From positions 1 through 64,000 of the forward strand of contig CADCVH010000010.1 in assembly GCA_902806085.1 (NCBI GenBank): a DNA stretch of 64,000 nt. Reading direction: 5' to 3'. Below, in pieces: positions 31,951 to 39,441 of the stretch. This stretch comes from an uncultured Rubrobacteraceae bacterium (GTDB lineage Bacteria > Actinomycetota > Rubrobacteria > Rubrobacterales > Rubrobacteraceae). The position numbers and the translations under genes were made by a program. Within the stretch, counting starts at the first letter, position 1. Each line of letters opens with the position of its first letter. The notes under the pieces were generated by a model. The model was not told the DNA's origin. It saw nothing but the letters and a program-made list of their open reading frames with translations, and ran no database searches.

Positions 31951-33497
31951 TCGGCGGCGGCGTGGCCGCGGATGGCGGGTCGCGGGACGAAGCCCTGGAG
32001 CGGCTCGGCACCGGGGTGTTCGACGTGCTCGTGGTCGGGGGCGGCATCGTCGGTTGCCGGACGGCCTACGAGGCGGCGCGCGCGGGCCTGCGGGTGGCGC
32101 TCGTTGACGCCGGGGACTTCGCCGGCGCCACATCCGGCTCCTCGGCCCGCCTCGTACACGGCGGGCTACGCTACCTGAGAAGGGGAGACCTCCGCCTGGT
32201 GCGCGCCGCCTCCCTGGAGAGGAACATCCTCTGCTCGCGCGTCGCGCCGCACCTCGTGCGCCGGATACCGTTCGTGGCAGCCAGTAGCGGAGGTCTCCTG
32301 CGTGCGGCGGAGCTCTTGGCCGGACTCTCGCTCTACTCCGCTGCCGGTGGACGGGGCTGGCCGCGCCCCGGGCCCGTCACCCGCCGCAGAGCGGGCAGGC
32401 TCGTACCCCAGATCCAAGACAGCCCAGTCGTCCCGCGCGCGGTCTTCTACGAGGCCAGGACCGACGACGGACGCCTCACCCTCGCCACCGCGAAAGCGGC
32501 GGAAGCGGCGGGCGCCGTGGTGTCGAACCACTTGCGGGTTCTGGATCTTGCCCTCGTCCCGGGAGGCGTCTCGGAAGCGTCGATCTCCGGGCCCGAGGGC
32601 GGGCTCCGGGTCCGGTTCCGGGCCGTGGTCAACGCGACGGGCCCTTGGATGGACGCGGTGCGCCGGATCGAGGACGCCCGAGCCGGGCCCGTGACCCGGT
32701 TGAGCAAGGGCGTCCACGTCGCGCTCCGTTCGCGAGAACCGTGGAATGCCGCGGTCGCCGCCTCCATGCGTGACGGGGGCCACCTGTACGCGGTGCCGTA
32801 CGACGATCTGGTCCTGGTCGGCACCACCGACGACGAGTACGACGGGGAACCCGGTGGCGCGAGGGCCGAGGCTGATGACGTCGCCCGCCTACTCGACCGG
32901 GCCTCCGCTATTCTGCCCGACGACGTGCTCGTCTCGGATGCGCTTGTCTCGTCCTATGCCGGCCTTCGCGTCCTTCCGCGCGGCCCGGGGGGGACCGTCT
33001 CGGCGGGCCGGGATCACCTCCTAAGCGTAGGTCCGAAAGGAATGGTCTCCGTGGCCGGCGGAAAGCTGACCACCCACCGTCGCATCGCCATCGACGCGCT
33101 CCGCCTCCTCCCCCCGCACGTCCGCCCCCGCAAAACGCGCGCCTGCGCCGCGCCCCTCCCGGGTTCCTTCCCCACAGGCTTTGGGCCGCGCCTCGACCCG
33201 GACGACCCCGTCCGACGCCACCTGTTCCGGGTTTACGGATTCGAGGCCGGAGACGTTCTCTCCCGCGCCGCGCATCTCCCCGACGGGCTCGACCGCGTGG
33301 CCCCGGAAGGACCGGACGTCTGGGCGCAGGTCCACTACGCCGTCGCTCAAGAATGGGCCCTCACGGCCGAAGACGTCGTCCGCAGGCGGACCACATTGGC
33401 CCTGCGCGGGCAGGACACGCCCGACGTTCGGGCCAGGATCTCCGCGGTGATCCGCGCCCCCGACCGTGGCCCGCTACCTTCCGGCCTCACGGCTTGA
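31947..33497 (+). CDS. FAD-dependent GlpD-like glycerol-3-phosphate dehydrogenase/oxidase
   Basis: A 516-aa flavoprotein of the DAO superfamily. Start ATG 31947 overlaps the aminotransferase stop. FAD-binding VLVVGGGIVGCRTAYEAARA lies near residues 28-47; GATSGSSARLVHGGLRYL is the GlpD hallmark with substrate-site residues; YAVPYDDLVLVGTTD and MVSVAGGKLTTHRRIA follow; the C-terminal domain (WAQVHYAVAQEWALTAEDVV, RRRTTLALRG) is complete. GlpD oxidises glycerol 3-phosphate to DHAP and feeds electrons to quinone. Pairing with a PLP enzyme rather than glpK/glpF is odd and suggests a special substrate. Confidence 0.82.
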   Translation: MIGGGVAADGGSRDEALERLGTGVFDVLVVGGGIVGCRTAYEAARAGLRVALVDAGDFAGATSGSSARLVHGGLRYLRRGDLRLVRAASLERNILCSRVAPHLVRRIPFVAASSGGLLRAAELLAGLSLYSAAGGRGWPRPGPVTRRRAGRLVPQIQDSPVVPRAVFYEARTDDGRLTLATAKAAEAAGAVVSNHLRVLDLALVPGGVSEASISGPEGGLRVRFRAVVNATGPWMDAVRRIEDARAGPVTRLSKGVHVALRSREPWNAAVAASMRDGGHLYAVPYDDLVLVGTTDDEYDGEPGGARAEADDVARLLDRASAILPDDVLVSDALVSSYAGLRVLPRGPGGTVSAGRDHLLSVGPKGMVSVAGGKLTTHRRIAIDALRLLPPHVRPRKTRACAAPLPGSFPTGFGPRLDPDDPVRRHLFRVYGFEAGDVLSRAAHLPDGLDRVAPEGPDVWAQVHYAVAQEWALTAEDVVRRRTTLALRGQDTPDVRARISAVIRAPDRGPLPSGLTA

Positions 33498-33608
33498 CCT
33501 GCGCGTTACCCAAAACTGCCGGCCCGGCCGCATCGTGCCCGGCGCCAGAAGGGGGGATCGTCAGCGGAGCGTTACCAGATAAGGCGGTTTTGGTGCAGTT
33601 GGGGCGGG

Positions 33609-33653
33609 TTATCCACAACATGTTGTGGATAAAAGGGGCCGAACGGTGGATAA
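33609..33653. promoter_or_regulatory. Cluster of DnaA boxes, including a perfect inverted pair
   Basis: TTATCCACA (33609-33617) and its reverse complement TGTGGATAA (33624-33632) are both perfect consensus DnaA boxes, and together with the central ACATGT form a 24-bp perfect palindrome. A third box, GGTGGATAA (33645-33653), has one mismatch. They lie in a 300-bp gene-free gap between the GlpD-like and SufT-like genes. Nothing else of an origin (dnaA, dnaN, AT-rich unwinding region) is present, so a titration, reactivation or transcription-control site is more likely. The rest of the gap holds nothing I can name. Confidence 0.7.
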
Positions 33654-33797
33654 CTGCATCACGTGTAACAAGCCGTTAATGAAACCTGTGGGAGGATGGG
33701 GGAGGCGAGGGGGTTGGGTGGTGCGGCGCGCAGGGTGGAAATGCCCCTGTTCGGCTTTACAATTGGGGGGCCGAGAGATCCGACAAGAGGTGAGAGA

Positions 33798-34100
33798 GTG
33801 ATAACCGAAGAGCGCGTGCGGGACCAGCTCAGGAACGTCATAGACCCCGAGATCGGGATGGATCTGGTCGAGCTCGGCCTGATCTACGACGTGGGCGTCC
33901 ACGAAGAGGGCCGCCACGTCGACGTCACCTTCAGCCTCACGAGCCCGATGTGCCCGGTGGGGGACATGATCCAGGAGCAGGTCGAGACGGAGGCCCTCGC
34001 CATCGAGGGCGTCGAGACGGTGAACTCGCAGCTAACCTTCGACCCGATGTGGAACCCGGAGATGATGAGCCCCGCCGCCAAGCTCTTCTTCGGCCGCTAA
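33798..34100 (+). CDS. MIP18/DUF59 iron-sulfur assembly protein (SufT/PaaD-like)
   Basis: A 100-aa protein of the MIP18 family. Start GTG 33798 with AGAGGTGA upstream; a longer frame to 33696 has no support. Motifs: RNVIDPEIGMDLVELGLIYDV, TFSLTSPMCPVGDMI with the conserved Cys, and a terminal TFDPMWNPEMMSPAAK. These proteins help mature Fe-S clusters (SufT) or support phenylacetate epoxidase assembly (PaaD). No suf or paa gene adjoins, so a general Fe-S maturation role is more probable. Confidence 0.85.
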   Translation: MITEERVRDQLRNVIDPEIGMDLVELGLIYDVGVHEEGRHVDVTFSLTSPMCPVGDMIQEQVETEALAIEGVETVNSQLTFDPMWNPEMMSPAAKLFFGR

Positions 34101-34161
34101 CCCCATCGATCCGGCGCAAGATCCCGGAAGGCTGCACCTGCTCGGGAGCGGCGACCCGATC

Positions 34162-34755
34162 ATGGAGAACCTCGTGCGCAGCGTCGGGCCCCTGGGCTTC
34201 GAGCAGCGCCGCCGCGGTCGCCCGGATGACGCCTACGGGACGCTCGTGCGCACCATCGTCGGGCAGCAGCTCTCCGTAAAGGCCGCCCGCAGCATCTACG
34301 ATCGGCTCACCGCGCTCTTCGGCGGCCGGGCGCCGACGCCGCAAGAGTTGATCTCCACGGACGAAGAACCCCTGCGCGCCGCGGGCCTCTCCCGGCCCAA
34401 GGTCCGTTACCTCCGCGACCTCGCGGACCGCGTCCTCTCCGGCGAGTTGGACCTGGGCGCGCTACAAGATCTTCCGGACGAGGAGGCCGCGGCCCGAATA
34501 GTGGCCGTCAAGGGCCTCGGCCAGTGGAGCGCGGACATGTTCCTCATGTTCCACCTCGGCAGGGAAGACGTCCTCCCCGTGGGCGACCTCGGCATCCGGC
34601 GGGCGGTGCAGAAGGCGTACGCACTCGCCGATGCCCCGGGCCCAGACGCCCTGCGCGGGCTCGCCGCGCCCTGGCAACCGCACCGGACCCTGGCGAGCCT
34701 GTACCTCTGGGAGTCGCTCGACAACAAGCCGGTCCTGAAAGAGGATTCCGCCTAG
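34162..34755 (+). CDS. DNA-3-methyladenine glycosylase (AlkA-like, HhH-GPD)
   Basis: A 197-aa HhH-GPD base-excision glycosylase. Key features: YGTLVRTIVGQQLSVKAARSIYDRL, the hairpin VKGLGQWSADMFL and catalytic Asp in LPVGDLGIRRAVQKAY. It removes alkylated purines from DNA. The ATG at 34162 is the only standard start, but family similarity appears to begin a few codons earlier (HLLGSGDPI), in a frame with CTG codons only, so a nonstandard start or slight N-terminal truncation is possible. It follows the SufT-like gene by 61 nt. Confidence 0.84.
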   Translation: MENLVRSVGPLGFEQRRRGRPDDAYGTLVRTIVGQQLSVKAARSIYDRLTALFGGRAPTPQELISTDEEPLRAAGLSRPKVRYLRDLADRVLSGELDLGALQDLPDEEAAARIVAVKGLGQWSADMFLMFHLGREDVLPVGDLGIRRAVQKAYALADAPGPDALRGLAAPWQPHRTLASLYLWESLDNKPVLKEDSA

Positions 34756-34778
34756 GGCCCCTAAGGCTGCGGGCGCAC

Positions 34779-34784
34779 TATCAT
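34779..34784 (+). promoter_or_regulatory. -10 element (TATCAT) of the HAD gene, leaderless
   Basis: TATCAT ends 6 nt before ATG 34791, with no ribosome site between; consistent with leaderless translation. Confidence 0.4.
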
Positions 34785-34790
34785 GCGGTA

Positions 34791-35540
34791 ATGCGCGTGA
34801 AGGGTTTGATGCTGGATCTGGACGGGACGCTCTACGTCGGAGGTGAGCCCCTGCCGGGCGCCCTCGAAGCCGTCGCCAGGCTGAAGTCGGCCGGCCTCAC
34901 TCTCCGCTACGTCACCAACACCACCCGAAGGCCCCGCCGGGCCGTCGCGGAAGGCATGAGGGACCTCGGTTTCGGGGCGGAGGAGGCCGAGGTGCTCACG
35001 CCCGCCGGCGCCGCGGCCAACCTCATAGGCACCGGGAGCTGCCTCCCGCTCGTGCACGAGTCTTTGCTGGATGACCTACCGGCCGCGACGCGCACCGCTT
35101 GCCGGCCCGACTACGTCCTCGTCGGCGACCTGGGGGAAGGTTTCACCTACGCCCGGCTCGACGAGGCCTTCCGTTGCTTGATGGGCGGTGCGGAGCTGCT
35201 CGCGCTGCAGAAAAATCGTTACTGGCGAACGGAGACCGGTCTCTCCCTCGACGCGGGGCCGTTCGTGGCGGCCCTGGAGTACGCGAGCGGAAAGCGGGCC
35301 ACCGTCCTCGGCAAGCCCCGGGCGGAGTTCTTTCGGGCCGCGCTCGAAGATATGGGGCTCGCCGCGGCCGAGGTGGCGATGGTCGGCGACGACCCCGAGT
35401 CCGACGTAGACGGGGCGAGGCGGGCCGGGCTCAAAGGCGTGCAGGTCAGGACGGGGAAATGGAGCCCGGGCACGGAGGCGGGAGAGGCGGACCTCGTCCT
35501 GGACGGCGTCGCAGGGCTACCGGGAGCCCTCGGATTGTGA
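34791..35540 (+). CDS. HAD-superfamily phosphatase, subfamily IIA (NagD/LHPP-like)
   Basis: A 249-aa cytosolic phosphatase. Motif I LMLDLDGTLYVGG (nucleophile Asp8, second Asp10), motif II in YVTNTTRRP, Lys of motif III in VLGKPRAEFF and motif IV MVGDDPESDVDGARRAG. The large cap domain between motifs II and III is of IIA type, as in NagD, phosphoglycolate phosphatase and LHPP. Substrate may be a sugar phosphate, nucleotide or pyrophosphate. ATG 34791 fits the promoter and the family N-terminus. Confidence 0.84.
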   Translation: MRVKGLMLDLDGTLYVGGEPLPGALEAVARLKSAGLTLRYVTNTTRRPRRAVAEGMRDLGFGAEEAEVLTPAGAAANLIGTGSCLPLVHESLLDDLPAATRTACRPDYVLVGDLGEGFTYARLDEAFRCLMGGAELLALQKNRYWRTETGLSLDAGPFVAALEYASGKRATVLGKPRAEFFRAALEDMGLAAAEVAMVGDDPESDVDGARRAGLKGVQVRTGKWSPGTEAGEADLVLDGVAGLPGALGL

Positions 35541-35659
35541 AAGACTGTTTTCGACCCTATGAAGGACGGGCCTTTGCGCCGGAGATGAGACCGGACACCG
35601 CGGACGGCCGGAAGCTCGTCTTCTCGGCGCCCGAGTAGCCCGCAAACGAGGAGATACCC

Positions 35660-36058
35660 GTGAAGATACAGGACGTGCCCGTAAGCACCGAAGAGCGCTA
35701 CCAGCTCGTCTCGATAACGGAGGAGATCAAGGCCGCCGTGCGCGAGGCCGGCGTCGAGGAGGGCATCTGCGTGATCTCCTCGACCCACACCACCGCCGCC
35801 GTCACGGTGAACGAGGACTACGACCGGGACGTCCCGAGGGATCTGGCCGCCGCCTGCCGGGCCTTTTTGCAGGCGCTCGACGTGGGCTTCGAGCACGCAG
35901 AGGGCAACAGCGACTCCCACTTTCTCACAAGCCTCTTCGGCCAATCCCAGACCCTGCTCGTCCGGGACGGCCAGCCGGACCTCGGCCGCTGGCAGGGCAT
36001 CTTCCTCGCCGAGTTCGACGGCCCCCGCCGGAGGACCGTGCGCGTCGCGGTGTCGTAG
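35660..36058 (+). CDS. YjbQ/UPF0047 family protein
   Basis: A 132-aa protein with the UPF0047 signature CVISSTHTTAAVTVNEDYD and a C-terminal WQGIFLAEFDGPRRRTVRV. GTG 35660 follows GAGGAGA. Members form trimeric beta-sandwiches with a metal site of histidines (HTTAAV, HAEGNSDSHF); a weak thiamine-phosphate synthase activity has been reported for some. The physiological role is uncertain. Two hairpins follow the stop, the first with a T-run. Confidence 0.84.
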   Translation: MKIQDVPVSTEERYQLVSITEEIKAAVREAGVEEGICVISSTHTTAAVTVNEDYDRDVPRDLAAACRAFLQALDVGFEHAEGNSDSHFLTSLFGQSQTLLVRDGQPDLGRWQGIFLAEFDGPRRRTVRVAVS

Positions 36059-36119
36059 CCGCCGGCCCCTTCCGCCGGTTCCCGGCGGTTTCCTGCGTGG
36101 GCCGCGAGATCTCGCGAAG

Positions 36120-36154
36120 AGGCGTGTAGACGCGGGGGGCACCACGCCTTTTTT
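36120..36154 (+). terminator. Intrinsic terminator after the YjbQ gene
   Basis: AGGCGTG (36120-36126) pairs with CACGCCT (36143-36149), followed by TTTTTT to 36154: a canonical hairpin plus T-run 62 nt after the stop. A second GC-rich foldback followed by TTTTCTCGTTGTTTTG lies at about 36155-36202 and may act as a backup. Confidence 0.7.
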
Positions 36155-36293
36155 GGGCCCGGGGCCGAAAGCCGGCGGCCCGGGGTTTTCTCGTTGTTTT
36201 GTTAATGGGCGGGGTTCGGTAAGATAGGGAAAAGACCGCGGGTGCTTGTGGCCCGGGTCCCGGGCGGCGGATGGCAAACTTTTGGAGGCTCGC

Positions 36294-37685
36294 GTGAACG
36301 GATTGGCGAAGGGCGGTCTGGCTCTGGGCGGGCTGGTGCTAGGGCTCGGGGCGCTCAAGAGGGCTCTCAACCCCACGCCGCGGTACGCGGCGTGGGAGAA
36401 GCCGCCCTACGGGGATTTCGAGAACAAGGTGCTCGTGGTGGGCGGCGGCTTCGGCGGCTACACGGCGGCGCAGGACCTGTGCAAGCTCGTCGAGGACCGC
36501 GACGACGTAGGCGTGCTCGTCATAGCTCGGGACAACTTCTTCACGTTCTGGCCCATGGTGCCCGGTATCGTCAGCAGCGACATCGACGCGCGCAACGTGG
36601 CCCAGCCCTTGCGGCGGGCGCTCATTACCTCCGGGGCCAGCTTTCGGCGGGCCGAGCTGCGGACCGTGGACTACGAGCGCAAGATGATAGTCGCCGACGG
36701 GGGCCTCGAGTTCCCGTTCGACCAGCTCGTGATCTCGCTCGGCGGGCAGCCGAACTTCTTCGGCATCCCCGGCGTGGAGGAGCACAGCCTCCTCATGCGC
36801 GGTGTCGAGGACGCCGAGCGCATCCGCAACCGCGTGATCGAGCGTTTCGAGGAGGTCTCCCTCATCCGGGGGGAGGTGCCCGAGTCCAAGCTGACGTTCG
36901 TGGTGATCGGCGGCGGGGCGACCGGGGTGGAGACGGCCTCTGAGATCCACAGCCTCGTCCACGAGAGCCTCGCCCCCGACTACCCGAACATCGACCCGTA
37001 CCGGGTCAGGATCTTCTTGCTCGAAGGGCTGCCGAACATCCTGCAGGAGTTGGACCCCGCGCTCCGCAAGGCGGCCCGCACCAGGCTCGTCAACGAGCGC
37101 ATCGACGTGAGGACCAACGCGATGGCCGAGGAGATAACCGAGAACTGCGTCAGGCTCAAGGGAGGGGAGACGATCTCCTCGGAGAACGTGATCTGGACGG
37201 CCGGCAACCGCCCGAACCAGACGATCACGGACCTTGGCCTGCCCCATGACGAGCGTACCGGGATAAAGGTCGACGGCCACCTGCGGGTGGAGGGCCACGA
37301 GAACGTCTGGGCCATCGGCGACTGCGCCGCGGTGGTGGACAAGCGGCAGGAGAACGGCAAGATCGTGCCCCCGACCGCCCAGGCCGCGATCCAGCAAGGC
37401 CACGTCGTCGCCCGCAACGTCCTGAAGACCATGGACGGGGACCCGAACCTCGAAGAGTTCGAGTACAAGCCGCTCGGCCAGCTCGTCGAGCTCGGCAGCG
37501 ACTTCGCCGTCAACGAGGTGATGGGTGTGCGGTTTACGGGCCTGATCGCGGCTCTTTTCTGGCGGATGGCTTACCTGGTGCGCCTCAACAGCCCGCAGAG
37601 CAAGGCCCGCATAGCGGCCGACTGGGTGCTCGGCGCCGTGCTGCGGCCCGCCGTGACCCAGACCCGGGGCACCTCGAAGGAGTAG
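36294..37685 (+). CDS. ndh: Type II NADH dehydrogenase-like FAD oxidoreductase
   Basis: A 463-aa membrane-associated flavoprotein. GTG 36294 is supported by GGAGG 5 nt upstream. The first 25 residues are hydrophobic (GGLALGGLVLGLGAL). FAD site KVLVVGGGFGGYTAAQDL near 44-61; NAD site FVVIGGGATGVETASEI near 200; ENVWAIGDCAAV is the second FAD motif; the C-terminal GLIAALFWRMAYLVRL is the membrane-docking helix of NDH-2. It oxidises NADH and reduces quinone without proton pumping. NDH-2-like sulfide:quinone or demethylmenaquinone enzymes share the fold, but motif spacing fits NDH-2. Confidence 0.84.
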   Translation: MNGLAKGGLALGGLVLGLGALKRALNPTPRYAAWEKPPYGDFENKVLVVGGGFGGYTAAQDLCKLVEDRDDVGVLVIARDNFFTFWPMVPGIVSSDIDARNVAQPLRRALITSGASFRRAELRTVDYERKMIVADGGLEFPFDQLVISLGGQPNFFGIPGVEEHSLLMRGVEDAERIRNRVIERFEEVSLIRGEVPESKLTFVVIGGGATGVETASEIHSLVHESLAPDYPNIDPYRVRIFLLEGLPNILQELDPALRKAARTRLVNERIDVRTNAMAEEITENCVRLKGGETISSENVIWTAGNRPNQTITDLGLPHDERTGIKVDGHLRVEGHENVWAIGDCAAVVDKRQENGKIVPPTAQAAIQQGHVVARNVLKTMDGDPNLEEFEYKPLGQLVELGSDFAVNEVMGVRFTGLIAALFWRMAYLVRLNSPQSKARIAADWVLGAVLRPAVTQTRGTSKE

Positions 37686-37802
37686 AAGCGGCCTTGAGGC
37701 CCCGGCGCGGAAGTGCTAGGTTGGGCCACTGGAGGAAGAGTTGCCCACCGCCGCCGACAGAGGCCGGACTTTGACGAGAAGCGTCGGAAAAAGCGAGAAG
37801 GC

Positions 37803-38372
37803 GTGACCCTCGCCAACCAGCTCACCCTGGTCAGGCTCGTGGCGGTCGTGCCCGTGATGGCGATGCTCTACCTGCCCTTCGACTGGGCGCGGTGGGCGGC
37901 GGTCGGGATCTACGTGGCCGCCATCCTCACGGACTACTTCGACGGCAAGCTCGCCCGGCGCTCCAACGAGGTGACGGGCTTCGGCAAGCTGATGGACTCG
38001 ATAGCCGACAAGGCCCTCATAGTCTCCCTCTTCTTCGCCCTGGTGGGCGAGGGCTCCATGGCCTCCTGGATGGCCGCGGTGATGGTCATCCGGGAGTTCG
38101 CCGTCACCGGCCTGCGCATGGTCGCCCTGGAGGGCGGGGAGGTGATCGCCGCCAACAGCTGGGGCAAGGCGAAGATGAACGCCCAGAGCTTGGCGGTCTT
38201 TATCCTGCTCGTCGGCGTTCCCGGGGCGGACGGCTGGCGGGGCGGCGTCTCGGTCCTTGGCTGGTGGGTGATGCTCGTCGCCGTGGTGCTGACGGTGCTC
38301 TCCGGCTGGTCCTACCTCAGGGACACGCCGCGCATCCTCGCCATTACCTCCAAACGGGATCAGCGCCTCTAA
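37803..38372 (+). CDS. pgsA: CDP-diacylglycerol-glycerol-3-phosphate 3-phosphatidyltransferase
   Basis: A 189-aa integral membrane enzyme that makes phosphatidylglycerol phosphate from CDP-diacylglycerol and glycerol 3-phosphate. The CDP-alcohol phosphotransferase motif is complete: DYFDGKLARRSNEVTGFGKL then MDSIADK, with all four Asp. N-terminal NQLTLVRLVAVVPVMAML is typical of PgsA. GTG 37803 with GAGAAGG just upstream; an upstream extension has a basic non-family sequence. Six helices predicted. It follows ndh by 117 nt. Confidence 0.88.
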   Translation: MTLANQLTLVRLVAVVPVMAMLYLPFDWARWAAVGIYVAAILTDYFDGKLARRSNEVTGFGKLMDSIADKALIVSLFFALVGEGSMASWMAAVMVIREFAVTGLRMVALEGGEVIAANSWGKAKMNAQSLAVFILLVGVPGADGWRGGVSVLGWWVMLVAVVLTVLSGWSYLRDTPRILAITSKRDQRL

Positions 38373-38378
38373 AAGCTG

Positions 38379-38384
38379 TAGAAT
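38379..38384 (+). promoter_or_regulatory. -10 element (TAGAAT) of the following membrane-protein gene
   Basis: TAGAAT ends 10 nt before ATG 38395, which argues for that start over GTG 38386 (only 1 nt downstream of the hexamer) and for a leaderless message. Confidence 0.4.
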
Positions 38385-38394
38385 CGTGCCCCGT

Positions 38395-39228
38395 ATGCCG
38401 GAGCACCCCGAAAAGCGACTCAAGCCGGCCGAGGTCGAGATGATCCTGCGCCGCGCCGCCGAGCTGAACGCCCGCCGCTGGGAGGGCGCATCCCAGGAGG
38501 CAACCTCGGTCTCCCCGGAGGTCCTGGTGCAGGTGGCCGCCGCCGCCGGCATCCCCGAGCAGGACGTGCGCCGCGCCATGTGGGACCTATCGTCGGAGAA
38601 GACCGCCGAGCCCCACTCGTTTGCCTGGAAGTTCTACGGCCCCGCCCGCCTGCGCGTCGTACGCGAGGTCGAACGCCCCGCGGACCGCACCCGCGAGCAC
38701 GTCGAGGGCCTCCTGCGCCTGGAGCAGGGCCTGAAGCTGCGGCGCAAGACGGAGATAGGCTCCCTCTGGGACCCCGGCGACGAGCTCGGCATGGTGCGCC
38801 GGACGCTTGACTTCTCCGGCGACCGCACCCTCCTCAAGACCCGGTCGGTGGAGGTGCGGGTCGAGGCCGTGGAGGAGGAGCGCTGCGCCGCCAACCTCAC
38901 GGCGGACGTCGCGAACCAGCGCTCGGAGTACCTCTCCCTTGGGGGCATCCTGGGCGTTACGCTCGCGGTCCTCTTCGTCCTCGCCGGGATGCAGAACGGG
39001 CTCTTCCTCCTAGGCGTCCTGCCAGCCCTCGCAGCGCCCGCCTTCGGGTTCATGCTGGCCTACCGCCGGGCGACCGTCGAGATCCGGCGCTCCCTCGACG
39101 ACCTGCTGGACGCGGTCGAACAGGACCCCGCCAGGGAGGGGCCCCCCGGCTACGACCACCGCCTCCCCGACAACATCCGGGGCCTGAAGCCGATACCCCG
39201 CTTCACCTCCCCGCCCCGCGACGAGTAA
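38395..39228 (+). CDS. Two-helix membrane protein with basic N-terminal domain, function unknown
   Basis: A 277-aa protein. Residues 1-65 contain KPAEVEMILRRAAELNARRW and SVSPEVLVQVAAAAGIPEQD, a pattern seen at the start of some actinobacterial and deltaproteobacterial proteins that carry a short helical domain; the middle is soluble (about 70-180), and a hairpin of two helices follows (GGILGVTLAVLFVLAGM, LFLLGVLPALAAPAFGFML). The C-terminus is cytosolic. No catalytic motif is recognised. It may be cotranscribed with pgsA, but the leaderless promoter suggests independent expression. Confidence 0.6.
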   Translation: MPEHPEKRLKPAEVEMILRRAAELNARRWEGASQEATSVSPEVLVQVAAAAGIPEQDVRRAMWDLSSEKTAEPHSFAWKFYGPARLRVVREVERPADRTREHVEGLLRLEQGLKLRRKTEIGSLWDPGDELGMVRRTLDFSGDRTLLKTRSVEVRVEAVEEERCAANLTADVANQRSEYLSLGGILGVTLAVLFVLAGMQNGLFLLGVLPALAAPAFGFMLAYRRATVEIRRSLDDLLDAVEQDPAREGPPGYDHRLPDNIRGLKPIPRFTSPPRDE

Positions 39229-39429
39229 CCCGTCGGTGCGCCCTCATTGGGGATGTTCAGCAGGCACCCTTCGGGTACCCTCAGCACGCCGGGTTCGGTA
39301 GGAGGTCTTGGGCGCTATAGGGGCCCGACCCTTTCGCCGATTACCGGGCAGAGAGGGGTGGCACCGTGGGAGGCGGGGCGGGACTCGTGGCAGACGCCGA
39401 GCGGCTGAAATGACGGAATGCTGACGAGC

Positions 39430-39435
39430 TACAAT
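39430..39435 (+). promoter_or_regulatory. -10 element (TACAAT) of recQ, leaderless
   Basis: TACAAT ends 6 nt before GTG 39442. If it is the true promoter, the upstream in-frame ATG at 39418 cannot be the start. Confidence 0.45.
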
Positions 39436-39441
39436 AGCCCC

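Noticed and set aside
33498-33797. Chromosomal replication origin at the DnaA boxes
   Set aside because: Only two perfect and one near-perfect box, no AT-rich unwinding region, and no dnaA, dnaN, recF or gyrB nearby.
39241-39310. Repeat shared with about 50097-50120 (CCCTTCGGGT)
   Set aside because: The shared core is only about 10 bp and CTTCGG-type tetraloop sequences recur by chance in GC-rich DNA.
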